DNA of 64,000 nucleotides from Dryocosmus kuriphilus. Lineage: Eukaryota > Arthropoda > Insecta > Hymenoptera > Cynipidae. Under the pieces are notes generated by a model. The model did no database searches. It was not told the DNA's origin and saw only the letters and a program-made list of their open reading frames with translations. The DNA lies in contig CM076192.1 in the NCBI GenBank assembly GCA_038277395.1, forward strand, positions 192,882,863-192,946,862. The letters are read 5' to 3'. Positions 21,646 to 34,224 of this stretch are shown here, in pieces; within the stretch, counting starts at the first letter, position 1; each line of letters opens with the position of its first letter. A program made the position numbers and the translations under genes.

Positions 21646-24153
21646 CCTTAAGTGTGGGGCTCGGGAAATCGGCACGTAGCCCAGAATTTGTATAAATATG
21701 GTGGTACCAAAATTCGGAAAATACGCAAGATTATTTTCGAGACTAAAAGAAGTTCTACTACTGTTATCGTCATCATAGATGGCCGCCCAATTTGATATAT
21801 CCATAGTGGCAAAAAGAGACCGATTAGCAAAATTTAAAAAAAGTTCTCTCAGATTGACGGAATTAAATCCAGGATGCTAAGATAAGGTTTGGTCTGGATG
21901 GGCCAGGAAAGTTTTATGCAAGATCTGCCCTTGCACGGGGGAGGACGCAGAGCTTCATAATAGGTCTCTCTAGTTCGGTGGTAGCCGTACGGACCGTGAG
22001 AGCACGAACTAGGCTATCATCTCTAAAAAGTACCTCAGTGACTCTACATAGTGGCCACTCGGCTGGTGGAATCGTCTCATCTGGTTCCTTCAATATCGCC
22101 AGATCTCATATCCGGACAGACTGTTGAAGTTGACGCCATTTAGGACGCGTTTGAAGCGAATGCAGGTATTCCGAACATCATATGTGCCAGAAATCTTCCT
22201 GCATTTACTGGAAAATTTTCCACCTTTCATGTACAGGAACGTGCTTCTGTATCAGTGAAGGCTCAGGAAAAGTGTTTAGCCAGTGTCCCGGAGTAATCGC
22301 GGATAAATCACTCGGTTCATCAGGGATTGCCTGTAGTGGCATGAATTAAGAAGCTCTTCGGTCTGTGATAATACCGTTGAGATCTCCTCAAAAGTTAGTC
22401 CGATGTTCCGGTAAATCACTTCAGATGATGCTTCGTAGATTTGATTGCGGCCTTCCACAATACACACAACATTTGGACCTGATGGGGGTACAAAAGCCAA
22501 GTGGTTTAGTCAATGGCCATGGTTCGAGCCCAATACAGACGAACATGATTGCGCTCGGCTGGAGTGAGAACTCGAGGATGCGCATAAGGAGATGAACGAT
22601 TGATGATTATGTGTTCTTGCTATTATTGATGTATTGAGTGCAGCAGGCGATCACTGGGGTTAATTTTTCCACCGAAGATACGCAATTAGCGAAACTTTCC
22701 CACATACTAGGACTGCAGCTGTATATTAGTGTTCATATAGATAGTATTAACTTGAAGGAATATCGGAATCCGTCTCTAGAAGTCCATTTGGACCAACCAA
22801 CCAGAGCGAATGACCCCGTGCTGTTTGCCTGAGGTGCCTCGAGTATTGCAGTCCGCAGAATTATCGATCCAAGGTATGTGATGCCAATAAGCATCTGGGA
22901 GAGGTGTTTGAACATATGTTCGACGGTTAGCCACAAGCGTATACCAACAACAGGGAGGACTTCTTAACCATGCAATGACGTTGGTGCTGTCAGTCCAGGG
23001 ATGCACGCTCACTTCCTCCAAGCAGAGAGTCTTCTGGATATGAAGGGTAAGACGCGCGAGTAGTTGGGCCCCACGGAGATACCATTTTGAAGTAGGTAAC
23101 TGTTTGGTGGGTGTGACTTTCGATTTAGAAAAAAAGATATGAACGAACTAAACCTTGAGGTGTGGCGGTTCTTAGATAAAGAACAGTTGCATACGCTGCC
23201 TTAGAAGCGTCAGCAAAGGCGTGAAGTTTGGCTAGTTGAAGAACATTGGAATGACCCAAGCAACGAGGAATCCTGATAGCATCCAGCTTTCGAGGATTCT
23301 TAAAGGGACGAATCCATCCTTGGAAGCTTTCCTCTGTAAGTCGATTGCCCCCTTCAATCTTGACGTTCCAGAGACTCAGCATGAGTATCTTGAAAACTAT
23401 AATTACTGGTGATGTTAATCTGAAATGATCAAACAATTGATATGTCTCATAAAATTCCCCCTCTTAGAACAGGGTGCCAAAAGGGTAGCTACATTTGTAC
23501 GAAATAGCAATTCATATTCTGCTGAATGCCTCTTCAACCCTAGAGTATGAAACTCACCTCCTTTATCCCATGAAAGGGACTGAGGTTTCGACTTTCCAAT
23601 CCTCAAGGACTGATTTCACGAGTGCAATACCGTTGCATGCCCATTTGCGTAGGGGAGATGCAGCCGATTGAAATTGATTGAAAACCTCCTGCAACAATTT
23701 TAAGGCCGACTACAGATCGTCAAGCATCCGAAAGCACCATCAATATAGATATGACGGGCTGGATGGAAGCAGCTTGAGGACAACGATGTCCGTCTTCCGT
23801 GACAAGATATTGGATGGTGCGCAATGAAAAGTAAGGCGACGATGCGAGTCCAAACGTATACAGGTAGGCGCTCATCCTGTTCTGCTGGATTGGTTTATTT
23901 ATGGGGTCGAAACTCCAAAATATTCTTTGGAATGCTCGATCATCAGAATGAATCATGATATGAACAAACATCTTTTCAATATCAGCTGAAAAGACTACAT
24001 TAAATATTCCGCATTGAAGTAAGATGTCCGAGAGCTCTAGATGCTACTTTGGCCTAGTGTGTTGTTCGAGCTTCGATGAGAGCCTTTAAAAAACTACTCT
24101 GAGTTCTATGGTAGTACTTGTTGCTTTTAAAACATCGTGATGAGGTAGATATA

Positions 24154-25427
24154 CAGTCTGTTTCACAAGAAAGAATACGCGTTTTCTCGAAAAGTTTTAA
24201 AGATTGTTGTTCATTTATTTTTTTCGCGGGACTGCACGTTTCAAGAACAAGAGCGGAACTGTCGATTTGATTCAGTCTCATTCGAAGTGTCGCATAGTGA
24301 ACAAGTTTACGCAATGAGTGCAGTATACGCTAAATGGGTCGAAGCTTTGTTTTTGTGCAGCAACGCACACGGACCAAAACTTTCATACTCAGCTGCTGCT
24401 AAAGTGCTTAAAAAGTGTAAATACTTCGTGCAAAAGTGGGTGGAGCGGCATAGGGACACAAAAGCTGTTGACGATCTTCCAGGAAAAGGAGAAACGCGAG
24501 CAACGTCCAGCAAGGAGGATAAGAGGACCATCGCACTATTCAAGCGCAACCCCACTCTACGGCTGCGCGAAGCCAAGGCTAGGCTAGCGGAGAAGGGATT
24601 AGACGTTAGTATAAACACCATAAGGCGCAGATTAGCTGAGACAAACATGCAGTACCGTAGCACGAGGCAGAATCCCCTCCTTTCAGAAGTGCACATGCAA
24701 AAACGGCTGTCATGGGCTATGGAAAATAATGATTGCGATTGGTCAAATGTGATTTTTTCCGACGAAGCATCCTTTTGGACATGGGTTCCAATAAAACGTG
24801 CCTGGTCAGGCAAAGGTGAGCGGTTCTCCAGCGAACTGTTAAACACCCAGTAAAGATCCATGTTTGCGGATGCCTCTCACAGCGCGGTTTTGGCTGTTTA
24901 GAGCTATTCGCTGAGAACCTGAACGCGGAAAAAAAAAAATGGTCAAAATCTACAAGCATGGTCTTCTGAGGTTTGCAGAAAAGATGTTTGGAGCCAATAA
25001 TGAGGTTTGGATCCTTCAACAGGACAACGATCCCAAACATTGCAGTCGCCTCTGCAAGAACTGGAAAGCTGAAAATGGAGTCGTCACCTTGCCCTGGCCT
25101 TCACAATCTCCTGATGCCAATCCCATTGAAAATGTGTGGAGTGTCGTTAAGAGAAAACTTGCAGGAAGGCGTGTATTCACCCTCAAGCAGCTCTTTCGAC
25201 GAATTAGAGAGGTGTGGCGCTCTTTATCTTTAGGATATGCTGAAAAATTAGTCGAGAGCATGCCCAGAAGATGCCAGGCCATTATCGAGAATAATGGCGA
25301 TTGGGTATCATTTACTAAAGTAAGTCCTCCCTAATATTTAAAGCGGTTTTGCATGCAAAGAAAGAAAAATAAAGTTTTCCTTAAAACTTTGCGAGAAAAC
25401 GCGTATTCTTTCTTGTGAAACAGACTG
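24154..25427 (+). mobile_element. Tc1-type DNA transposon, DD34E, nearly intact ends
   Basis: Ends are 49-bp terminal inverted repeats counting the flanking TA, differing at one base. The left one begins TACAGTCTGTTTCACAAGAA at 24152, and the right one is its reverse complement ending at 25429. Element length without TA is 1274 bp. It lies in the BEL/Pao pol remnant in the opposite orientation. It is the youngest layer there, since its TIRs are almost perfect while the host element is decayed. Confidence 0.95.
24287..25334 (+). pseudogene. Tc1-type transposase, frameshifted
   Basis: The first block (24287-24853) has N-terminal helix-turn-helix features (SYSAAAKVLKKCKYFVQKWV) and the first catalytic Asp (VIFSDEASFW). 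The third block (24939-25334) has the second Asp (LQQDNDPKH) and the Glu (SPDANPIENVWSVVK), 34 residues apart, so DD34E. Between them the coding sense continues in another frame (KIHVCGCLSQRGFGCLELF). It is reached by one shift near 24830 and left at an 11-A run (24931-24940). With two shifts the protein is not made, though all catalytic residues are present. Start could be 24287 or the in-frame Met at 24314. Confidence 0.9.
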
Positions 25428-26413
25428 TACATGCGGTATGTTTGGAGTTATAGTTGAATCTGCTAATTCCCTGTGACCTAGAGAGGGAGAGGTAGTCAGA
25501 CATATACCTTGCAATTTGAGGAGGGTAATTCAGCTTCAGCTCTGGAGTCTTCAGCTAGCTGATAAGTCCCTTGAGTAATAGGCCAACAGTGTAACGTCCA
25601 CCCGAGTCTCGAAAATGTGCCGCCTTATATAGTTGTTCACAAAACTTTCTGCCGAAGTCAGTAATATAGATGCAGGTAGAGCTACCTCCCCTTGTTCTCA
25701 GAAGCGTTGAATTTGAATGGATAATACGTCCTCGATTGAACACGACATGATGATAACTGGTTTGGATTCAACCGTTTGACCTTGATCTTCATCGAATATT
25801 ACTTTACTTGTTGAGCCAGAGGGTCTTCCATTAAGTATGCAGCCCATTGTTGTATCCGGTGCAATCACTCTGCTTCTTGGCAGAGACATCAAGCCCGGCC
25901 GTATGAATTGTGTATAGATTTCAGTTCGAAGCAAGAGATGGATAGCTGTATTCGCACTAGGTTGCGGGTGAACCAAATCGAGCCCATCTAATTCAGAGCG
26001 GTGTTGAGGGCGACTCGATCGGACGGTGCGTAATTTGTGAATCGCGGTACAAGCAGAGCCTCCACTTCCTGAGTGGAACGGGAAGGCAAACGTGATAAGA
26101 TGAGAAGATTGACTATACAATTTGGTACTCCAGAAATATAAGCTCCTACAACAGAGATGAAGAGCGGTGCAAACCGGCGAGGTAGTCGAGTAGGCTGCGT
26201 AAGACTTCTGATGGAAAATTACCCTCCGAGCATGGATCTATCATTTAACGGGCCTGGGGACAGCGTCCATATTTGCTCTTGACAAGTACAAGTGCTGCTG
26301 CGAGCAGGCTTGGCTCTAAGTACAAGAAGTTACATGAGCATATACTAGTTTTCATGTAGATTTTCTGTCATTCCTTCGATTGTTGGACACGGAAGAACCT
26401 GATGGAGAAACCT

Positions 26414-27610
26414 TTATAGATTTCGTTCATGTTGATGATGCTCGGTCGTGAATGATGTATGGTGACGAACACGACAGCTACGACACACCTTATTAGAGCG
26501 CCAGCCTCCAACTCTATGTGGTCCAAGGCAGTTCTGACATATGCACCTCGAATGCACAAATTTCTGGCGCTGAGCAAGATATATAGCTTTAAATCCTTCG
26601 CAGAAAATTAAGTAATGATTCTTCTGACAGAAGCTGCAGCTCACGTTAGGTGAAGGATTCTATTAGGTTTCCTTGTAGTATTATGTTCCTTCACGGGAGA
26701 ATTCGGTTTGTTACGTTTTGAAGAACTCTTCGACGATGACAAGATTGTTGCGTTCTGAGAACCAGCTGAATGACGGATTTACTCGAAAACCTTGATTCTG
26801 GTATTGTGGAAAGTTTTCCGTTTTACAAAGATTTGTAGCTCCAATTCTCTTCCATTAGGGGCTTCCCAATCCCGGCGAGAAAGATGGTCAAGTCCTTGAA
26901 CTGTAATATACGTCAAAAAATCATCCCATTTTTCGACGGGACGTTTAAGTGCAATAAGGGCGCACCGATGGCATCTGCTGTTAATTGCAGAAGCTTCTAG
27001 AGCTCAAAAGCAGGTTACGTGGTTGCTGGCTGTAGAGAGCAGAAAGCGGCAATCTAAGAACTTACTAACAAAGGAGGGTTTTGATATGTTTCTATTATCA
27101 AATTCCACGCACTGGTGTAGTTCTCAGCAGTAGTTGGAATGGTTCAGAGGAGATGAGCAAGGTCTCCAAACAGACTCGTTTTTAAATAGTGCAATCTTGC
27201 AGCGTTTGTTGTCCTTGGATTTTCCAATTCGGCTAATCCAAATAATCTTCCGAAAATTTGGGAAGGTCTATCTTCGGGAGGTCCGGAATATGGTACTGAG
27301 TCGCTTGTTGAACTGGAGCTTCCCGATCATCTGCAGAAGCTGGTTCTCGATCACCTGCATACAACTTGTTCAAAAATTTACCCATTTCGACTAAATATAA
27401 CTCCTTCCGTTTCACTAAAAGCGTCTTTAGAGGAGCACAGCAGCTTCTCGTGCTCGTTCGTATAGAAAGCAAGTATCTCTTGAGACTTTTCCTGAACTTG
27501 ATCCCATTCTTATCTAGATTCTGTATGCGAGCCTTGCATGCTCTACGAGGAAGATTAGCAGCACATAGTCTTTCAAAATATATATAAGCCCTTGAAATAA
27601 CTCCATTCAA
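26414..27610 (-). pseudogene. BEL/Pao gag remnant with zinc knuckles
   Basis: The N-terminal part (27610-27233) ends with LPKIDLPKFSEDY, the signature of Pao-type Gag (DUF1759-like). A cysteine/histidine stretch at 26644-26414 (CSFCQKNHYLIFC, CQNCLGPHRVGG, CRSCRVRHHT) matches the tandem knuckles at the end of Pao Gag. Between them frames are shifted. Capsid assembly and RNA packaging would be its ancestral job. Confidence 0.8.
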
Positions 27611-28137
27611 TTTGTTTTTTGGTCGATCGGTTCGTCAATTTCCTCTACAGTCATTTTAACTTGTGGGAATGGAAATATAAGAGGAAAAGAACGCGAAAAG
27701 GAGAACCAACTATATCCAAATTGAAGAGAGTAGACGGGGTTATATATACAAATTGGTATTCACTAACCAAACATTGACAAGCATAGCAGTGAAATAAATA
27801 GTTTGTAATTCATTTTCAAATATAGAATGATACGTACTTCATGTTTTGATAAATGACACAAGCACAACGTTCATTGTCGAGTACAACACGGTAGCTAATT
27901 CAGAATACGAGTAATGAAATATAATTCACGAGAAGATAGCAATGATATTCAACTAGTTGCAAGATATATGAGAAGATCAGCAGAAAATGATAAAATAAAT
28001 GGAAAGAACTCACAGATATCATTCTCGAAGAATGTTGAAAACTTCCTGAAGTACACTTGAGTTGATGGTCGAAGCCGTAAGAATTTGACAGATCCCGGTG
28101 TTGTGTGTACCTATATGTAATGAGTATCGTCGACGAT

Positions 28138-28250
28138 AAGAAGAACTTCCTTCCTTCTATTTGTAGATAGGAAGAAGCAAGAGAGGCGATGCTCTCCTTT
28201 CTTCTACTCGTAGGGAGAAGAAACAAGAGAGAAGTTGACAGCGGCTCGTC
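28138..28250. repeat. Short tandem duplication in the BEL/Pao leader
   Basis: A segment reading cttccttctatttgtagataggaagaagcaagagag-like is followed about 57 bases later by ctttcttctactcgtagggagaagaaacaagagag. Each unit is itself partly palindromic (cttcta...tagaag). It lies between the presumed 5' LTR and gag. Confidence 0.6.
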
Positions 28251-28857
28251 ACTAGGATCCGCGTGCATCAGAAATTTGTTGCACACTCAGCTAACACTTA
28301 GTTGCAGGTGTGCGTCAGACACGCGTGAAACATCCAATTCATTTACTGAGTGTTGCGAGGGCGTGTAACTAAATGTACAGTATTTATAAAGAATTTCTCG
28401 CTGAACTGTTTACACTGTGTGTACATTATCAGCACACTCTAGCTCACGCCGATAAACACTGGAATATACGGTTCACGTTAATCCCTTTGGCGATTCTAAT
28501 TATGGACACTTTTGTCGAGTAAAACTTTGGTAGTTATAATATGGTCGATGATAAGTTGCTAGAATATGAATATTGCGATTTTGTAACGTCAAAATGCGAC
28601 TGTGAACGATAGATGCTGCACTATGCTTTTATATACTCCAGATACATTCAATCTTGCGCTTGTGTCAACACTGGAAGACGCGTAATGCTCTTTGAAACAG
28701 AAAAAAGTTGATGCGCGGTCGCCTTTCAGCACTTTCAGTACCGGTCTGTTAGTATAAATCCGACTTCAAAGGACTAATTTTTCAGATTAGATTCGAAATA
28801 TCATGCTAATCGCGCAAGAGATTATGTGAACACAAGAAAAAAAACAGATTTATACAC

Positions 28858-29005
28858 AATAAAATTAACAAAGACTGCGCTTATACACGTAGTCAGAGTT
28901 AGCTTTACATGAGCAATCAAGGAATAGTGGCACACGTGCTTTTTATATTAGAATCTCGCGTCGAGAGAGGAAAAGCTTCGAGGCAAGTGCCCGTGAGTTT
29001 TCTGA
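28858..29005 (-). repeat. LTR-like terminal repeat, 5' side
   Basis: Partner of 21486-21645, in the same orientation. The identifying blocks are 'gagttagctttacatgagca' and 'tctcgcgtcgagagaggaaaa'. The divergence between the two is substantial, so the insertion is old. Confidence 0.6.
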
Positions 29006-29914
29006 AGTTTTTCAAAAATCCCATATGTATATATATTTGCTTTCAGAGAGAAAAAAGACATGCAATAAGTTTTGTGTGGGCTAGAACACTTTTGCTTCTC
29101 TATTAAATTTTCTTTAAGCGAATCTTTCAATTTTTCTCAAAAACGTCGAAAGCTTTTGTGCATTTTTGAAGATCAGATATTTAGCTTTAAAGAAATGCTA
29201 GCGTCCAGTGAAAAAGGGTTTGACACATCACATTTTACCTTTAAAAAAAGGACAAGATTTCCAGAAAACATACATTTTGAAAATGATTGTAGGTTTTAAT
29301 AACTGGTACGAAAGTACACTTCGTTTCGTCGAAAAATCTCATTAATGAAGTAATCCAAAGGTTCATCTTACAGAACCAGCTGTCCGACAGCTGTGCTTAC
29401 AGGCAGGAGCGATACACAAACAATTTCCTAACCCTGGATGGATTTATAAATTACAAGGAATTAAAAAATTAATTAAAATACAATCTAAAATAGCCATTAG
29501 AGTATTTTGCGTACAATACTGTTTTTTTATAATGATTTTTCTTTTTAATGCGGTTCTTATGATTTTTTTAAAAAACATGATTACAGGAAGGTCGTTCCGA
29601 GAAAATTGGTACAGGATAGTAGGTACTAGTCTAAGGGAAATAAGCAATTATTTGAAATTGGATAATGAAATTTTTCCTACCCAAAAGTATTATGGTTGAG
29701 ATTTATCCTATAAAAATTATATTTTTGGCTTAAGAAGATGAAAAATTTCAAACACATCTGTATCTTTAAAAACGCCAAAAACTTTGCGTCAAAACACTTC
29801 AAAATTGAAAACAAAATATATTTAAAAAAAATTTTCTTTTTGAGAAGAAAATCAAAAACTAAGAAACAAGTTGTTAAATAAAAGACAACTGTCCGAAAAA
29901 TTTGCTCCGATCAA
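29006..29914. other. No gene seen
   Basis: AT-rich sequence with frames of 60-75 codons that lack any domain. Nothing supports a feature here. Confidence 0.5.
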
Positions 29915-30240
29915 ACTAAAACTTGAAAAGGCTTCTAGCAAAATTCAAACAAGAAAAAAAAAAAAAAAGGAGGGAAAAATAAGGTAGGAAACCAAGCAAA
30001 TCCCCTTCCTTCTTTTCCTTTCTTTCGTCTTCTTTTGCTTCCACTTTGATTAAAAGCCCAACCAAGAACAAACTGCTCGTAAAAAGAATGCATGCAAAGT
30101 TTCGGTGTTCATGCGACACCCTCATATAAGGCAAACAATGTCCCTTGTCCCTCAACTTCTTTTCTTTTCCTTGTTCAAACTTTGCTGGAAACGTTTTCAA
30201 ATATTTAGCTTGATTGGCTCAAGGTTGACCGGGAATTTTT
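29915..30240. repeat. Inverted-repeat element, about 325 bp
   Basis: The left end (ctccgatcaaactaaaactt, agcaaaattcaaacaag) is mirrored by the right end, whose complement reads gagccaatcaagctaaata, then agcaaagtttgaacaag. The centre holds a poly-A/pyrimidine-rich region and a 'tttcggtgttcatgcgacac' block. A partial relative occupies 1-260, so this is a dispersed family. Confidence 0.65.
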
Positions 30241-30479
30241 TTTTATTTAAAGACTTTCTACTCTTTTGGTATTGGACATTAAAAGAGTGTGTCTTGGTTT
30301 GTATAATTTCGCAATCTTCTTTATTTAAAGTGTGACCAAGATTAGTGCTGTTTTTCTTTGAAAAATTACTTATTTATTTTGTCTTGGTTACTTTTGCTTT
30401 CATCAGCATGTTTTTAAAAAAAATTATATTTGCGCATGGTCCTAAAGACTTAAAAAAGATTAAAGTTTCGTGTAGCTAA

Positions 30480-31392
30480 ATCACTTAAGGAATACAGTTG
30501 TCATCACGACACTCGCGCTTCGCTGTCGAAAATTAATTATTTTTTAAATCCATTGTCGATTAGTAAAGTTTTTTGTGAACTTCTACATTTTTATAAATTT
30601 CCACATTGCAGGTTTTTGATTCTTAAAAGTAAAACAATGTGTCTTACTAAAAAAAAATGGTCAAAAGCAAAAGTGTACAAATTCTTCAGGTAAATAATTT
30701 TACTTCTTAATATTTTCTTGTGTGCTGCATATTTTCACCAGAAAATAAAATTAAAATAATAGAATTACAATTTTTACGTATCTAGCATAATCTACATGGA
30801 AAATGGACTTTTTGATTTTGTGAAAACCGTTGTGGATGAACAAAACCATAACCGCTAGTTAAAATTAATACTTAAATATATAAACTCTATTATCCTTTGA
30901 AGGGAAGCTTCAGTAAGTTCTCAAAAGACCTTTAAGTAAAAGTATTCAATACTGTATGTTTTACAACAAATTTTTTCGCCAGGATGGCGATCTCTGCAGT
31001 CTGGCAAGTATGTAATTCTACAGAAGTGTGGCAAACAAGTGTTAAAAGTGGGTGGTATACGATTTCGTCCCTTATTTTTGGTCCATGAAGAAATGTGCCA
31101 AAGTGCAATCCAATCTGATGCTTTCTTCAAAAGATATCGCGTTAACAAGTGACACGACGACGACAGCGAAGACGAAAACGATGACAGATGAGAGACAGGC
31201 ACCGTTATAAAAACCGTTTTTTCTCATTCAGGGTCTCAAAATATTGAGACAGGGTGAAAATTGTGCAGTTTTTTGCATTTTTTAACCAAACCATGTAAAA
31301 AATTAAGAAATTCACCTTTTTGATATACCTGAATCGAATGGTAAGCGCGCGAAACGTGAGGAGAATGCGCCTGAGTAGCGGGCAGATTTTTT
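30480..31392. mobile_element. Hairpin-ended element, rearranged copy
   Basis: Begins with the internal block 'catcacgacactcgcgcttc' in left-arm orientation, continues through degraded 150-base units and a short CGACGA microsatellite (31153-31185), then ends at 31340-31392 in the opposite orientation with 'taagcgcgcgaaacgtgagg', AGAATGCGCCTGAGTAGCGGGCAGATTTTTT-like sequence in which only half of the hairpin stem pairs. The last ~85 bases closely match the end module at 52271-52355. A mosaic of two family members. Confidence 0.75.
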
Positions 31393-31419
31393 CAATAACT
31401 TTCTTATTATCTTTATAAT

Positions 31420-32174
31420 AGTGTATTCTTTGGTTAAAACGACTTTTATACTTTTCACGAATAAAATATGCGTTGGTCTAAAAAATAGTTTTAAGCAAAT
31501 TTATAGGTCTTTCCAAGGTTAACTATTCCTCTTGTTAATATTTTCTCGTATTTCGCATAGCTTTGCTGAAAAGTGGATTTATTGGTACAGAGAAGATCTT
31601 TTTTAGATCTTTTTCAGGTGAACAACCTTGTTTATTATCATTTTTTTTTTTCGTGTCTTGAATATTTTGTCATGAAAGCGCACAGTTCCTTATTTTTAAT
31701 AAAGTTTTCCCTATTAAAGCAGAGACAGTGCATCTTATCGGAAAATGGTTAAAACATAATTTTTAGATTTTTTTAACACGAACAATGTTACTTTCTACTG
31801 TTTTTTTTAGCTCGCACAGTTTAGCCGGAAAATGGATATTTTGGTTTTGTGAAAACGGTTTTTGATAGATAAAACCATAACCAATGGTCAAAAACAGCTG
31901 TTTAACGAACTCGTCCTTTCTTCTCATGCCTTAAAGAAGTATGCCAGAACGCAATCCAATCCGATTAGTCCTTCGAAAGTTATCGTGGGAACAGATGCCG
32001 ACAACGACACAACGACAACAAAGACAACGACAATAACAGACAGTCAAACACCGTCGTAAGAATCGGTTTTTTCGCACTCAGTGGTTCTCAAAACGTGGAG
32101 ATGTGATGAAAACTAGGGGGGGGGGGGGGGGGTAAATTTTTGCATAAAGCTAATACCTTCTCTGACGAGAATGT
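31420..32174 (-). mobile_element. Hairpin-ended element, partial copy
   Basis: Left-arm orientation, lacking the GC-hairpin end. Contains 150-base units, the 'accataaccaatggtcaaaa' block, a reduced CAACGA tract (31996-32040) and the inner end 'ataccttctctgacgagaatgt' at 32174. A 17-G run (32116-32132) stands where other copies have 'tccgcgaaagtcaaa'. Confidence 0.75.
32116..32132. repeat. Poly-G tract, 17 bases
   Basis: Replaces about 15 ordinary bases present at the same place in the foldback arms (compare about 17255-17270). Confidence 0.9.
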
Positions 32175-33784
32175 AAAAATTATTTCAAATGATCATTCGT
32201 TAAAATAAAATTTAGGCCAAACGGAATTCCAACAAACCGAAAATTAGGGAAAATAAAATTTATTATGTTTATGCTTAAATATTATTATATAAGACATAAC
32301 TTCTGTGTGTGGTTAAACCTATCATTAAAAGTGAATATATTTGTACACAGTCTTGAAATTTTTCGTATATGCCAGATTTATTACACGCATCCCGATAGAG
32401 AATCACAATTATTACAGAATAAAATATTTGTTAAAGATTGAATGAAACATTCAGTAAAAAAAAACTTAAAATTATTTTCCTTTTTTTTTTTAATTTCTCT
32501 CTTATGTATAAAAATTCAATTAGTAAACGAGAATAATTTGGCTCAAGCACCTTCTTTTAAATTCTCAATTTCTTGAATTCCACTTGAATTCCATATGCTA
32601 TTTATATAATTAAATTAAAGAAATTTATCCGGAATAACTAAATAAAGAACTTCCATTTCTTTACTTTAAAATATTTTTAAAAGAATTGTAGAAATTTTTA
32701 GAAATTCAAAAATGTAGAAACTTTAACAACTTTTTCTTATTGTTAAAGTTTAAAATTAACGATTAATATAATAAATGGGATTCTATATTTTATATATGTA
32801 TAATACATTTTTAATTTAAGAGTTTACATATATTTTAATAAATTAAATAGTATATAATTTTCTAAAAATTCTTCTACGAACCTTTCAAAACAAAAAAAAT
32901 TATAAATTTTTTTATCGAGTCCATCCAATCAAAATTTTGTTATCTTCAAGTAACAAAAATTAGAAAAATGTTTTCAAAAACTTGAACTAAGTAAAAAAAA
33001 AAAAAAGAAAAAAGAAAAGAAATATATAAAATACTATGTTAAATATTACTGAATAGAAAAATCAACTTTTTTACTTTTTAAAGTCTTTTAAATGTGTTTA
33101 CAAACTTTTAGAAAATTAGAAGTGTAGAAACCATACCAATTTCTTACAAAATATATATATAAAAAAAATTTATTTATATATAAATACACAAATATATGTG
33201 TTTGTAAGCTCTTAAATTTTTAAGCTTTATACATTTTTAAATTTTCAAAAATTTCTACAACTCGTTTAAAAGATCTTACAAATAAAAAAAGGTGAGCTTT
33301 TATTCATTAATATTTAAAATAATATTTTATATGTTTCTTTTTTTTTTTATAACTCTAAGAATGATAAAAGATGCTAATTCGGGAAAATAAGAGTTATCAC
33401 ACATAGAAATTCGGACAAATTAAAATTGTGTCAAACGATGACTTTGAAAAAACAAATTATGCAAATGATAATTCGGAAAAATGACTGTTAGGCCAAGTGG
33501 AATTCCAGTAAACTGAAAACTAGATAAAATAAAATATAATTAAATTAAAAAAAAAAAAAAAACCTTCATATTTCATATAACAAATTTTAAGCTTTGTTAT
33601 AAGAGATTTTTAGAAATTTAGGAACTTAGAAACATGGAAAATTTTATACAATGTTTTTTATTTTGAATTTTTTTAAATTCAAAAACAAACATTTTTGAAA
33701 AAGTTTTCTAATTTTTTTGTTTTACGAAATTAGTCAAATTAAAATTGGATAAACTCGATAAAAAAAATTTAAAAATTAAAGTAA
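32175..33784. other. Very AT-rich, no gene seen
   Basis: Runs of A and T and loosely repeated 'aaatttttagaaattcaaaaa' strings. A 'gccaaacggaattccaacaaa' string at 32216 recurs as 'gccaagtggaattccagtaaa' at 33493, so the two halves may be an old duplication. No coding frame. Confidence 0.5.
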
Positions 33785-34209
33785 TTTTAAGGGATATAGA
33801 GGATTCACGGAATTTTTCGTGTTTTAAAGGATTTTAAGGGATTAGTGCATTTTAAGGGATGTATTGGAATTTAAAGCGTTAAAGAGATTTCAACAGTTTC
33901 AGTATCTTAAGGATTTTAAAGAAATTGTAAGGGTTTCAAGGGATTTAAGGAGATTCTAAAGGAATTTCATTGGTTAAGGGATTTAACGGACTGAAAGGAT
34001 TCAAGGGATTTTAAGAGAATGAATTATTTTATGGATTTAAGTGGTATAAGTGATCGAAAGGATTTGAGTGTCTCCGTGATTTTAAGGATTATAAGGTATT
34101 TTAGGTATTTAGAAGGATTTTTGTGAATTTTAATGTATTTAAAGTTTTTAAGGTAGTTTAATGTATTTTAAAGTATTAAGGAGTTCTTAAGGTTTTAAGA
34201 TATTTAAGG
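33785..34209 (+). repeat. Degenerate TTTAAGGGAT tract, left part
   Basis: Dozens of imperfect 'ttttaagggatt' and 'gatttaagg' units. The tract resumes after the RTE-like LINE at 37780-37915, so the LINE landed inside it. The units are too irregular to be TTAGG telomere repeats. Confidence 0.75.
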
Positions 34210-34224
34210 GGTTTAAGGAGCTTT

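Larger units (their letters stand above)
21900..26120 (-). pseudogene. BEL/Pao pol remnant (PR-RT-RH-IN), split by Tc1
   Basis: Pieces on the minus strand: protease-like region about 26120-25560; RT at 23971-23720 (MFVHIMIHSDDRAFQRIFW, then TFGLASSPYFSLRTIQYL); RNase H-like part at 23436-23125 (HAFADASKAAYATVLYLRT); WTDSTNVIAWLRSPP at 23000; the integrase C-terminal half at 22500-22276 (AFVPPSGPNVVCIVEGR, LTFEEISTVLSQTEELLNS); and the end of pol near 21930-21960 (PIMKLCVLP). Each matches a characteristic Pao-type segment. No frame exceeds about 100 codons, so the gene is dead. Confidence 0.8.
21486..29005 (-). mobile_element. BEL/Pao LTR retrotransposon, decayed
   Basis: Minus-strand fragments occur in the order gag, zinc knuckles, protease region, RT, RNase H, integrase and C-terminal domain from right to left. 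This order with these motifs is BEL/Pao. The flanking sequences at 21486-21645 and 28858-29005 match each other and are taken as LTR remains. Frames are broken throughout, and a Tc1 element splits pol at 24154-25427. Without the Tc1 insert the element would be about 6.2 kb. Confidence 0.85.

Noticed and set aside
24307..24861. 184-codon minus-strand frame
   Set aside because: Shadow of the Tc1 transposase reading frame, with no domain of its own.
27900..28286. 128-codon minus-strand frame at the presumed start of BEL/Pao gag
   Set aside because: Leu/Ser-rich with no Gag resemblance, spans the leader tandem duplication, likely non-coding.
33785..34209. Interstitial telomere repeat
   Set aside because: Units are irregular TTTAAGG variants, not TTAGG runs.
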